A DNA stretch of 46,831 bases from Oscillospiraceae bacterium. Its GTDB lineage: Bacteria > Bacillota > Clostridia > Oscillospirales > Oscillospiraceae. A model generated the notes under the pieces. That model saw nothing but the letters and a program-made list of their open reading frames with translations, had not been told where the DNA came from and did no database searches. This document shows positions 26,333 through 33,750 of this stretch, one piece after another (position 1 is the stretch's first letter; every line of letters begins with the position of its first letter). Both the position numbers and the translations under genes were made by a program. The DNA lies in NCBI GenBank assembly GCA_017458335.1, contig JAFTFT010000001.1, positions 1 through 46,831 of the forward strand, written 5' to 3'.

Positions 26333-27658
26333 ATGTCAAGACCGCTTGTTGCCATCGTCGGGAGACCGAATGTCGGAAAATCCATGCTCTTTAACAAGCT
26401 GGTCGGACAGCGTCTCTCCATCGTCGAAGATACCCCCGGCGTCACACGCGACCGGCTCTATGCCTCCGCCGAGTGGCGCGGCCGCACGTTCGACCTCGTC
26501 GATACCGGCGGCATTGAGCCCAGCACCGACAGTGAAATCCTGCTCTTCATGCGCGAGCAGGCCCAGATCGCCATTGACGCCGCCACCGTTATTATCCTTG
26601 TGACCGACATCCGTACCGGCGTTACCGCCGCGGACGAGGATGTGGCCACCATGCTCCAGCGCTCGCGCAAGCCCGTGGTCCTCGCCGTCAACAAGGCGGA
26701 TTCCACCGGCGCCACTGACCCGACGCTCTATGAGTTCTATTCCCTCGGCCTGGGCGATCCCATCGCCGTCTCCGCGGTTCACGGCCACGGCACCGGCGAT
26801 CTGCTGGACGCCTGCTTCGCGTATTTCCCCGAAGAAGAGGAAGAAGACGTCGAGGACGACGTGATCCACGTCGCCGTCATCGGCAAGCCGAACGTCGGCA
26901 AGTCCTCCCTGATCAACCGCATTCTCGGCGAAAAGCGCGTCATCGTCTCGGACCTCGCCGGGACCACCCGCGACGCGGTCGACACACCGTTTGAAAACCA
27001 GTACGGCAGGTACGTCTTCATCGATACAGCCGGCATTCGCCGGAAATCCCGCGTGGAGGAACGTGTGGAGAAGTTTTCCGTCATGCGGGCTCAGCTTGCC
27101 ATTGAGCGTGCGGATGTCTGCCTGATCCTCATCGACGGCCGGGACGGCGTCACCGAACAGGACACCAAGATCGCCGGTCTCGCCCATGAGGCGGGCAAGG
27201 CCAGCATCATCGTCGTGAACAAGTGGGACCTGGTCGAGAAAGAGACCGGCACCCTGGAGAAGATGCGCAAGGATGTCATGCGCGATCTGAGCTTCATGAG
27301 CTACGCGCCCATCGTCTTCATCTCCGCCCTCACCGGCCAGCGCACCGAAAAGCTCTTCGAGCTGATCAACTATGTCAACGACCAGAGCTGCATGCGCATC
27401 TCCACCGGCATGCTCAACAACGTCCTTGCCGACGCTCAGATCCGGGTTCAGCCGCCCACGGACAAGGGCCGCCGCCTGAAAATCTATTACATGACCCAGA
27501 CCGGCATCAAACCGCCCTGTTTTGTAATTTTCTGCAACTCCCGTGAGCTGTTCCATTTCTCGTATCAGCGCTACATCGAAAACCAGATCCGTTCGGTATT
27601 CGGCCTTGAGGGTACGCCGGTTCATCTCATTATCCGGCAGAAGGGAGACCAGGAATGA
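26333..27658 (+). CDS. der: Ribosome-biogenesis GTPase Der (EngA)
   Basis: The 441-residue protein has the unique double GTPase layout. Domain 1 starts with GRPNVGKS (about residues 9-16), TRDR and DTGGI. Domain 2 (from about residue 180) has GKPNVGKSSL, TRDA, DTAGIR and NKWD. A C-terminal KH-like domain ends near IRQKGDQE. Der is essential for 50S subunit assembly. ATG follows GGAGGT at seven bases. Its stop overlaps the next ATG (27655-27658). Its SD and first codons are duplicated upstream across a hairpin. Confidence 0.97.
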   Translation: MSRPLVAIVGRPNVGKSMLFNKLVGQRLSIVEDTPGVTRDRLYASAEWRGRTFDLVDTGGIEPSTDSEILLFMREQAQIAIDAATVIILVTDIRTGVTAADEDVATMLQRSRKPVVLAVNKADSTGATDPTLYEFYSLGLGDPIAVSAVHGHGTGDLLDACFAYFPEEEEEDVEDDVIHVAVIGKPNVGKSSLINRILGEKRVIVSDLAGTTRDAVDTPFENQYGRYVFIDTAGIRRKSRVEERVEKFSVMRAQLAIERADVCLILIDGRDGVTEQDTKIAGLAHEAGKASIIVVNKWDLVEKETGTLEKMRKDVMRDLSFMSYAPIVFISALTGQRTEKLFELINYVNDQSCMRISTGMLNNVLADAQIRVQPPTDKGRRLKIYYMTQTGIKPPCFVIFCNSRELFHFSYQRYIENQIRSVFGLEGTPVHLIIRQKGDQE

Positions 27659-28302
27659 TCGGCTACTGGATTCTGCTGCTGATCATTGCGTTCATCGCCT
27701 ACAACTTCGGCAGCATCAGCACGCTCTCCATTGCCTCGGTCTTCGTCTTTCACCGGGATCTGCACCGGATCGGAAAAAAGAGCATGTTCATCTCGAACTT
27801 CCGCCGCCTTTTCGGCTATACCGGTTTTCTGAAACTCCTGCTGGTAGAGCTGATCCGTGACTTCGTTCCGATCCTGCTGGGTGGCATCCTGATGAGCTTT
27901 AAGGAGCACGCGGATATCGGCATGGCTTTTGCCGGGTTCTGTCTGGTTCTGGGACGGCTCTTTCCGGTATATAACCGTTTCCGCGGCAGCTATGCCACGA
28001 TCTGCCTCGCGGTCACCATGCTGTGCGCAGACTTTTCCCTCGGGATCGCGACGGTTCTCGTCTCCGCTGCGGTAACCTGGTTCTCCAGGTACCTTGCACT
28101 CGGCGCCATCGCCGGCTCCCTCGCGGCCATCCTGGTTGCGGTTCTGGTTGTAGATGGCCAGCTGCTCACCATGCTGCTCATCCTGACGGCGGGCATCGTC
28201 CTCCTGAAAAACCTCCCGGCCATTCCCCGCATCTCCAAGAAGAAGGAAATGCGCATGAGCCTGGAAGAAGACATCAGCTACAAGTTCGATGAGAAGTTCT
28301 GA
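27655..28302 (+). CDS. Degenerate PlsY-like membrane protein
   Basis: The 215-residue polytopic protein sits in the usual plsY place right after der (ATGA overlap) and has the PlsY outline: YNFGSIS at the start and ILLGG in the middle, with LGRLFPVYNRFRGSYAT later. However, the catalytic blocks are changed. PlsY motif 1 (GSGNxGATN) reads GKKSMFISNFRR, and motif 2 (GHxFPxFxxFKGGKG) reads GRLFPVYNRFRGSYAT with the His and Gly-Gly-Lys lost. PlsY acylates glycerol-3-phosphate from acyl phosphate. This copy probably cannot do so and may have another role. A true plsY should exist elsewhere. Confidence 0.65.
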   Translation: MIGYWILLLIIAFIAYNFGSISTLSIASVFVFHRDLHRIGKKSMFISNFRRLFGYTGFLKLLLVELIRDFVPILLGGILMSFKEHADIGMAFAGFCLVLGRLFPVYNRFRGSYATICLAVTMLCADFSLGIATVLVSAAVTWFSRYLALGAIAGSLAAILVAVLVVDGQLLTMLLILTAGIVLLKNLPAIPRISKKKEMRMSLEEDISYKFDEKF

Positions 28303-29140
28303 TTCACCAAAAAACCATTCCTTCCGCAAGGAAGTCATACTGGCTCTCCTGCTGGTAGTCCTGACGCTTGCCTCCGGCTTTCTGATTCAGGTGCTTCTCC
28401 AGATTCAGGCCAACCGCCGCGCCGAGCAGCGCGCCGGTCTCCTGATGGTGGACACGCTGGAAGAATTCTCGGCCTACGCCTGGAACGAGCACGCCCGCAG
28501 CAAGGCTGCGGCGGAGCGTCTGGCAGATCTCCCGAAGAAGAAGCAGAAGCGCCTGGACGACCTGCAGCTGGACCTCCTGACCATTGTGAGCGCCGCTTCG
28601 CCGCTGCAGGAAGGCTATGTTCCGAAGCTCGACACTGTCGTCGAGGAATACCAGCTGGACGCCCGCTGTGCCTCCATCTGCTGGGACATGATGCAGGACT
28701 GCCGGGCAGAGAACGCGGGTTTTCCCATGATCTGCTCCGCCTACCGCACCCAGGCTTTCCAGCAGGAGCTTTTCGACAACAAGGTCGTCCGCGTCATGCA
28801 GGAGCATTACTGCACCGTTGAGGAGGCCACCGCCCTGGCCGCCGAAGAGGTCGCCTACCCCGGCACCAGCGAGCATCAGCTCGGCCTGGCCGCCGACATC
28901 ATCGACGAGACCTATCCCTATCTCACCGAGTGGCAGGAGACCACCGGCACCCAGAAATGGCTGAAGGAGCACGCGGCCGACTACGGCTTTATTCTACGCT
29001 ATCCTCCCGAAAGCAGTGAAATCACCGGCATTATCTATGAGCCCTGGCACTATCGTTATGTCGGGGAAAAGTTTGCCCATGAGATCACCAATATGGGCCT
29101 CACGCTGGAAGAATACGTCGCCTGGCGCAGAGGCAGATAA
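28289..29140 (+). CDS. VanY-type D-Ala-D-Ala carboxypeptidase
   Basis: The 283-residue protein has an N-terminal membrane anchor (about residues 16-36), a charged helical stretch, and a VanY peptidase_M15B domain. Zinc and catalytic motifs are visible: SAYRTQAFQQELF, SEHQLGLAADI (zinc His and Asp) and EPWHYRYVG (zinc His and catalytic Glu). It should remove the terminal D-Ala from stem peptides outside the membrane. Its ATG lies 14 bases inside the end of the plsY-like gene, so der, the plsY-like gene and this gene form one coupled operon ending at a strong terminator. Confidence 0.88.
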   Translation: MRSSDSPKNHSFRKEVILALLLVVLTLASGFLIQVLLQIQANRRAEQRAGLLMVDTLEEFSAYAWNEHARSKAAAERLADLPKKKQKRLDDLQLDLLTIVSAASPLQEGYVPKLDTVVEEYQLDARCASICWDMMQDCRAENAGFPMICSAYRTQAFQQELFDNKVVRVMQEHYCTVEEATALAAEEVAYPGTSEHQLGLAADIIDETYPYLTEWQETTGTQKWLKEHAADYGFILRYPPESSEITGIIYEPWHYRYVGEKFAHEITNMGLTLEEYVAWRRGR

Positions 29141-29177
29141 GCGCTGATTGAAAACCGCATTATTGTGTCTGTGACAG

Positions 29178-29219
29178 ACACCCCGGAATCCGCTTTTCTG
29201 TGGATTCCGGGGTGTTTTA
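29178..29219 (+). terminator. Terminator of the der operon
   Basis: A 14-bp perfect stem ACACCCCGGAATCC / GGATTCCGGGGTGT with a 10-base loop, then TTTT. Confidence 0.85.
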
Positions 29220-29270
29220 AGTTTCTATATTCTTTCTCTCTATCCCACCAATGTCTGGCGGGTTTCGTCC

Positions 29271-30821
29271 TTATTCTTCCTCGTCGTTGCTTTCGTTCTC
29301 TTCCTCTTCGTACCGCTCCTGCATCTCGCGTTCTCTCCGTCTGCGGCGTATGGCAGCGGCTCGTCTGCGGCGGCGCTCCCGCTCTTTCCGGTTATGAATG
29401 ACCAACAGGATAGAACAGATGGCAATCAGCACGAGCAGAATAAAGAGCACAATAAGGATCGGGATGGGCGAGCTCCGCTTCACACCGGTGGTTCCGGCAG
29501 GAAGCGCCTCCTGGGTTCCGGCCGGCGGTGTTTCGGACGACGGCTGAACGATGAGCTGCGTCTCCGGCGTTGGCTCCGCTTCGGCCGCCGGCTGCGCCGT
29601 GGCCGCAGGGGGTGTTATGATCGGCTCCGGTGTATCTCTAGTCTGCTCTATCTCCCCTGTCGTGGCAGCTGTTCCCGCTTCGGTCTCGGCCTGTGCGCTT
29701 TCAGCCGCACTGCCCTCGGTTCCGGCTGCGGGCATAGACGTCGCGCTTTGCGCGCTCCCTGCCGCATTGCCTGTCGTTGCGGCGGTCCCCGTCGTTTCCG
29801 TGCTCTGTGTTTCCGCCGTCGTCTGTCCGTCTGCCGTCGTCTGTGCGTCCGCCGTCGTCTGTGCGTCCGCCGAAGTCTCTGCGGTTTTCGCCGCCTCAGC
29901 GGCCGCAAGTTCAGCCGCCCTCTCAGGGTGCTGCTTCAGATCCAGCTCTTCCGTCAGGTTAAAGAAGTGTCCGGCCACGCCTCCCATGACGTCCAGGTCC
30001 CAGATGTTTTGGGTCATGATCGTCAGGATTGCCGGCGTGGGAGTATAAAAGATCGCTGTACAGTGGATGAGGTCGTCCCCCTCTCCGCCCCAGTCGGCGG
30101 CATGTGTCTGGGCGACTTCCCATTTGGATTGTATGTTCCAGTCCCGCTTGAACATATCGTAGGGCTGGGACTTCTTCATATGCTCCAGCACAAAGGGGAA
30201 GCGGTCTTCTCCCCCTTTGAAAAGGGTTTTGGTAATCTCCATCATGAGACGCGCCGTATAGGCGTTGTTGTAGTATTCGCTGGTGAAATAGCTCTCCGGC
30301 AGGTCGGCATACTGTTTTGCCACGTCCGTATAGCTCAGGCCTTCTCTGTCGGCCAGATCCGTGACCAGGGAGTAGAGGCTCGGTCCGCTGGAGTGTTCCA
30401 GCAGGGTGCTCATGGCATATTCCAGCGTGATTCCCGTGACGACCGTTTCCTTCGTCATCTCGCCGCTCTTCAGCTTTTCCGCATAGTACATGCACAACGG
30501 GAGCTTGTACCAGTTCACGCAGCCAAGCCACTCGTCCGCGTTATAGAACCAGGTCTCGTCCGTGCCGGAGTACCAGTACGCGATCGTCATCTTACAGCCG
30601 GGATGGTTCCAGTAGTTCTCATCCAGATAGGCATCCACCCACTGCGTCAGAAGATCCGCGTCGAAGTGGCCGTCCTCCAGCACAGGGGACGGAAGCGTCT
30701 CCGTCAGAGGGAGCGCTTCGGTCGGAGCCTCTTCGGCAAGCGCGGTCAGGTTCCCCGCCTGCATCGAGAACACAAGCACCAGAGCCAGTAACATCGAAAG
30801 TAGTTTTTGAATATTTTTCAT
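29271..30821 (-). CDS. Membrane-anchored class A beta-lactamase-fold protein lacking the catalytic serine
   Basis: The 516-residue protein has a signal peptide (cut near residue 30) and a globular domain (about 48-290), then a long Ala/Thr/Gln/Glu-rich stalk. A membrane helix (about 450-476) is followed by a 40-residue tail, first Arg-rich then Glu-rich. The globular domain follows the class A beta-lactamase/serine hydrolase order: WFYNADEWLG before the nucleophile position, then a tyrosine-rich helix, and a late strand pair ending ILTIMTQNIW. The SxxK motif reads N103-W-Y-K106, SDN reads SSG (144-146) and KTG reads THA (239-241). So the fold is likely but hydrolysis is not. ATG at 30819-30821 is chosen for the GAGG just upstream and the signal peptide. 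Confidence 0.65.
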   Translation of the reverse strand: MKNIQKLLSMLLALVLVFSMQAGNLTALAEEAPTEALPLTETLPSPVLEDGHFDADLLTQWVDAYLDENYWNHPGCKMTIAYWYSGTDETWFYNADEWLGCVNWYKLPLCMYYAEKLKSGEMTKETVVTGITLEYAMSTLLEHSSGPSLYSLVTDLADREGLSYTDVAKQYADLPESYFTSEYYNNAYTARLMMEITKTLFKGGEDRFPFVLEHMKKSQPYDMFKRDWNIQSKWEVAQTHAADWGGEGDDLIHCTAIFYTPTPAILTIMTQNIWDLDVMGGVAGHFFNLTEELDLKQHPERAAELAAAEAAKTAETSADAQTTADAQTTADGQTTAETQSTETTGTAATTGNAAGSAQSATSMPAAGTEGSAAESAQAETEAGTAATTGEIEQTRDTPEPIITPPAATAQPAAEAEPTPETQLIVQPSSETPPAGTQEALPAGTTGVKRSSPIPILIVLFILLVLIAICSILLVIHNRKERERRRRRAAAIRRRRREREMQERYEEEENESNDEEE

Positions 30822-30861
30822 CTTTGCCTCATTCCATATGCCTGAATTGAATCTGCAGACC

Positions 30862-30890
30862 ATTGTAACGGTCTGAAAAAGCCCTGTCAA
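30862..30890 (-). promoter_or_regulatory. Promoter of the beta-lactamase-fold gene
   Basis: Minus strand TTGACA (complement of 30885-30890), 17 bases, TACAAT (complement of 30862-30867). Confidence 0.82.
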
Positions 30891-30949
30891 GTCATTTCCG
30901 AATCATCTCGCCTGCCCCGCTGATCATGGCAGCATATGACAGTACATAA

Positions 30950-30978
30950 TTGTATTTTATCTCCCGGGATGATATAAT
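30950..30978 (+). promoter_or_regulatory. Promoter of the YGPP lipoprotein / radical SAM operon
   Basis: TTGTAT (30950-30955), 17 bases, TATAAT (30973-30978), giving a leader of about 50 bases before the lipoprotein start. It is divergent from the promoter at 30862-30890 with about 60 bases between them. Confidence 0.75.
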
Positions 30979-31037
30979 ATGGAAACAATTGTTCTATAAG
31001 ATTGCGGCATGCCGGGTACGGAAGCAGGGAGGAGAAC

Positions 31038-31334
31038 ATGAAACCGAGAAAGAAAAAAGCCATTATGGCCGGGCTGCTTGCGGCCTCCGCGGCCCTGATG
31101 TCCGGGTGCGGTACAGGTCCGGCTCCGGCGCTGTACGGGCCTCCGCCGGCGACGCCGTCCGCCTCCTTTGAGCCGGAGAATAACATTCCCGAGACCGTAT
31201 ACGGACCGCCGGAGATGCTTGACCCCCAATTCGTTCCGGAAGAGAACATCCCGGAGGATGTCTACGGCCCTCCGATGTTCTTTGAAAGCCCAGAGGCAGA
31301 ACCGTCCTCCGCTCCGGCGGATGAAAACCCATGA
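31038..31334 (+). CDS. Small YGPP-repeat lipoprotein, possible radical SAM substrate
   Basis: A 98-residue protein with a basic start (MKPRKKK), a hydrophobic stretch and a lipobox LMSGC (Cys near residue 24). It should therefore be lipid-anchored outside the membrane. The mature part is short, Pro/Glu-rich and without predicted fold. It has three YGPP motifs (ALYGPPP, TVYGPPEM, DVYGPPMF), the last two in near repeats NIPETVYGPP and NIPEDVYGPP. The stop overlaps the start of the radical SAM/SPASM gene (31331-31334), so the two are made together. Tyr/Pro motifs repeated in a tiny protein next to such an enzyme suggest a modified (RiPP-like) lipoprotein. That is inference. SD GGAGG at good spacing. 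Confidence 0.8.
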   Translation: MKPRKKKAIMAGLLAASAALMSGCGTGPAPALYGPPPATPSASFEPENNIPETVYGPPEMLDPQFVPEENIPEDVYGPPMFFESPEAEPSSAPADENP

Positions 31335-32401
31335 AGACAGTCAAAGAGCGAAATATGGACATGCTGGCGGACCATATCCGAGGCCTGTACCGGAAACCGG
31401 ATCTCCGTCAGTTGTTTTTGGAGCTCACGCTCCGGTGCAATGAGCACTGCTTTCACTGCGGCAGCAACTGTATGCCCCAATCCGGGGAAGAACTGAGCGT
31501 TGACGAGTACCGGCGGATTCTGGAAGAGGTAAAAGAAGACTTTGACCTCAGGCGTCTTTATCTCTGCATCACCGGTGGAGAACCCCTTCTGCGGCCTGAG
31601 TTTTTTGACATTCTCGGCTATGCCCATGAACTCGGATACCGCTGGGGGATGACGACAAACGCCACCCTCATCACAAGGGAAGTCGCACACCGGCTGGCAG
31701 AGTCCGGGATGCTCACGGTCTCGGTATCCATCGACGGTCTGGGGGAAACCCACGACCGGCTGCGCGGTCTCCCGGGCGGCTATGACGCGGCGATGAGAGG
31801 GATTCAGAATCTCATTGACGAGAAGGCCTTTCAGAACGTTCAGGTCACCACCGTTGTGAACCATGAAAACATCGGGGAGCTGGACGACCTGTTCCGGGTC
31901 ATGGACGGGCTGGATATCGATTCGTGGCGGGTGATCAACTTGGAGCCGATTGGCCGGGCCCTGCAATGGCCGAACCGGATGCTGACACAGGAAGACTACA
32001 GACGGCTGTTTTCCTTTATCCGTGAAAAACGGCTTGCCGGGTATCCGGTGGAATACGGCTGCAGTCATTATCTCGGTCCGGAGCTGGAAGGCGAGCTGCG
32101 GGACTGGTACTGGCTCTGCAATGCGGGAATCTATACGGCCAGCATCATGGCCAACGGAGACGTAGGCGCCTGTCTGGATATCGAGCGCAGACCTGAGACA
32201 ATCCAGGGAAACATCCGGGAAGCCAGGTTCCGCGACATCTGGGAAAATCGCTTTGAGCTTTTCCGGGAAGACCTCTCTTCAGAGTCGGAATACTGCCGTG
32301 GGTGCAGTCATGCGGATCACTGCCGCGGTGATGCGCATCACAGCTGGGATTACGACAAAAACGAGCCGCGGCTCTGTTTCAAAGGCATGCTGTTTGAGTA
32401 A
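31331..32401 (+). CDS. Radical SAM/SPASM enzyme coupled to the YGPP lipoprotein
   Basis: The 356-residue enzyme has the radical SAM cluster motif C36-x3-C40-x2-C43 (CNEHCFHC), then CITGGEPLLRPEF, MTTNATLIT and VSVSIDGLGETHDRLRG. The C-terminal SPASM region has seven Cys: C244, C263 (12 residues before a Gly), C281, C322, C325, C331 and C349. This matches most of the two-auxiliary-cluster pattern, but one Cys (three residues after C331) is missing. SPASM proteins mature peptides and proteins (thioether, C-C and sulfatase modifications) or act in heme synthesis. The translational overlap with the small YGPP lipoprotein makes that protein the likely substrate. Reaction unknown. Confidence 0.88.
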   Translation: MKTVKERNMDMLADHIRGLYRKPDLRQLFLELTLRCNEHCFHCGSNCMPQSGEELSVDEYRRILEEVKEDFDLRRLYLCITGGEPLLRPEFFDILGYAHELGYRWGMTTNATLITREVAHRLAESGMLTVSVSIDGLGETHDRLRGLPGGYDAAMRGIQNLIDEKAFQNVQVTTVVNHENIGELDDLFRVMDGLDIDSWRVINLEPIGRALQWPNRMLTQEDYRRLFSFIREKRLAGYPVEYGCSHYLGPELEGELRDWYWLCNAGIYTASIMANGDVGACLDIERRPETIQGNIREARFRDIWENRFELFREDLSSESEYCRGCSHADHCRGDAHHSWDYDKNEPRLCFKGMLFE

Positions 32402-32510
32402 CCTGCCGCATGGCGTCCGGAACATCTCCCCCGCCCGTACTTCAAAAGTATTGGCGGTGTCTACACAGGCAATACAAAACCATTTACAGTTGAGTGAGGA
32501 AATCGTGAAC

Positions 32511-33677
32511 ATGAAAAAGAATTGGAAAAAGCTGTTATCTGTCCTGCTTCTGTCCGCACTGCTGTGCGCGCTGCCGGGTACTCTGGCCTGGGCCACTGAC
32601 ATCAGTGCGATCACGCCTGACGGTCCTGCTGGCAATCAGGTCGTCGAGGACCAGACCGCTGGAAGTCAGACTGGCGGGACACATTCCGATGGAACAGGAT
32701 CCGGCACCTCCACTGGAACAGATACCACAGGTGGGGATTCCGGCAACACTGGCTCCGGAACTTCTACGGAAGGAAGCGGCGCTACGAGTGGAGATACCGG
32801 TGGAGCCGGCACGGGCTCGGGTGCCGGCACCACGGGTGATACGGGTACTTCTGGAAGCCAGACCAGCGGAACGGGTTCCGGCAGCTCCACAGGAACGGGA
32901 GGCACAACCGGCGGTTCGACCACATCCGATACCACCACAGGTCAGAGCGGTTCCGATTCCGGTTCAACCGCAGCAACGGAGGCCACCCCAACACCGACTA
33001 TAACTCCGACTCCAACTGCAACGCCCACTCCGACCCCTACTCCGTCCAAACCTGTCATAACAAAGGATCCAACGGATGAGACCGTGGATGTGGGCGGCGA
33101 CTGCTGGTTTATTGCATACAGCGACGCCCCTTACGCTGTCTGGCACTTTGTCAGCCCGGACGGGAAGACAGACTACCGTTACGACGCCCAGGAAATTGCA
33201 AAGGCTTTTCCGGGACTTCAGATTGAAAACGGAAACCGGGACAGTCTCCACCTTGTCAACATTCCCGCGGAAATGAACGGCTGGCGCGCCGGCTGTGAGT
33301 TCCGGAACGACATTGGCAGCGTCAGGTCAGGCTATGCCGTCGTTCATGTAAACGGCGCTCCCGCTGCAACGCCGTCGCCGAGTCCGTCCGCCACGCCCAC
33401 TGCGAAGCCGAGCCCGACTCCGACGCCGTCCGCGACTACAACGCCGGCTCCCACTTCGGTCCCGGTTGCCACGCCGAGTCCTGCGGTGAGTCCGACACCG
33501 GAAGGGACCGGCGAGCCGCCCGCAGCGCTGAATCGCGGCGGAAAGATTTTCCTGCTCTTCGGAGCAGCCGCTCTGGTTGTGGGCGCCGCCGCCATCGGGA
33601 CGATTCTCACGGTATCCAAACGGACGTCGGCAAAAGAGGCTTATACCTATAAGAACAGCACAAGACGCAGAAAATAA
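32511..33677 (+). CDS. Mucin-like anchored surface protein with an Ig-like domain
   Basis: The 388-residue protein has a signal peptide (cut after AWA near residue 28). A Gly/Ser/Thr-rich segment (about 45-150) and a Thr/Pro stalk follow. An Ig-like domain (about 180-282) contains two Cys (GGDCWFIAYSDA and GCEFRNDIG) that likely form the core disulfide. A second Pro/Thr/Ser stalk leads to a membrane helix (about 344-368) and a short basic tail. The layout suggests a stalked display or adhesion domain. The ligand is unknown. It follows the radical SAM gene by 109 bases with no clear terminator, so it may be co-transcribed. ATG at 32511 follows GTGAGGA. Confidence 0.75.
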   Translation: MKKNWKKLLSVLLLSALLCALPGTLAWATDISAITPDGPAGNQVVEDQTAGSQTGGTHSDGTGSGTSTGTDTTGGDSGNTGSGTSTEGSGATSGDTGGAGTGSGAGTTGDTGTSGSQTSGTGSGSSTGTGGTTGGSTTSDTTTGQSGSDSGSTAATEATPTPTITPTPTATPTPTPTPSKPVITKDPTDETVDVGGDCWFIAYSDAPYAVWHFVSPDGKTDYRYDAQEIAKAFPGLQIENGNRDSLHLVNIPAEMNGWRAGCEFRNDIGSVRSGYAVVHVNGAPAATPSPSPSATPTAKPSPTPTPSATTTPAPTSVPVATPSPAVSPTPEGTGEPPAALNRGGKIFLLFGAAALVVGAAAIGTILTVSKRTSAKEAYTYKNSTRRRK

Positions 33678-33684
33678 AAAGAAT

Positions 33685-33737
33685 GGGCGCTGTCTCAAAC
33701 CAGCCCGGCAGGCTGAATAAGACAACGCCCTGTTTTT
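33685..33737. terminator. Bidirectional terminator between convergent genes
   Basis: Long imperfect stem pairing GGGCG..GTCT (33685-33695) with AGAC..CGCCC (33720-33730), an inner hairpin CAGCC/GGCTG, and a run of six T at 33732-33737. Confidence 0.75.
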
Positions 33738-33750
33738 TCAATTGATTTTA

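Noticed and set aside
31331-32401. Radical SAM gene as a heme d1/heme biosynthesis enzyme (NirJ/AhbD-like)
   Set aside because: No heme genes are near. The overlap with a small lipoprotein fits a peptide- or protein-modifying role better, although the fold is shared.
32680-33060. Tandem-repeat-like DNA that could suggest a CRISPR or microsatellite
   Set aside because: It is in frame within a gene and encodes Gly/Ser/Thr and Thr/Pro stalk residues. Spacing is irregular and there are no spacers.
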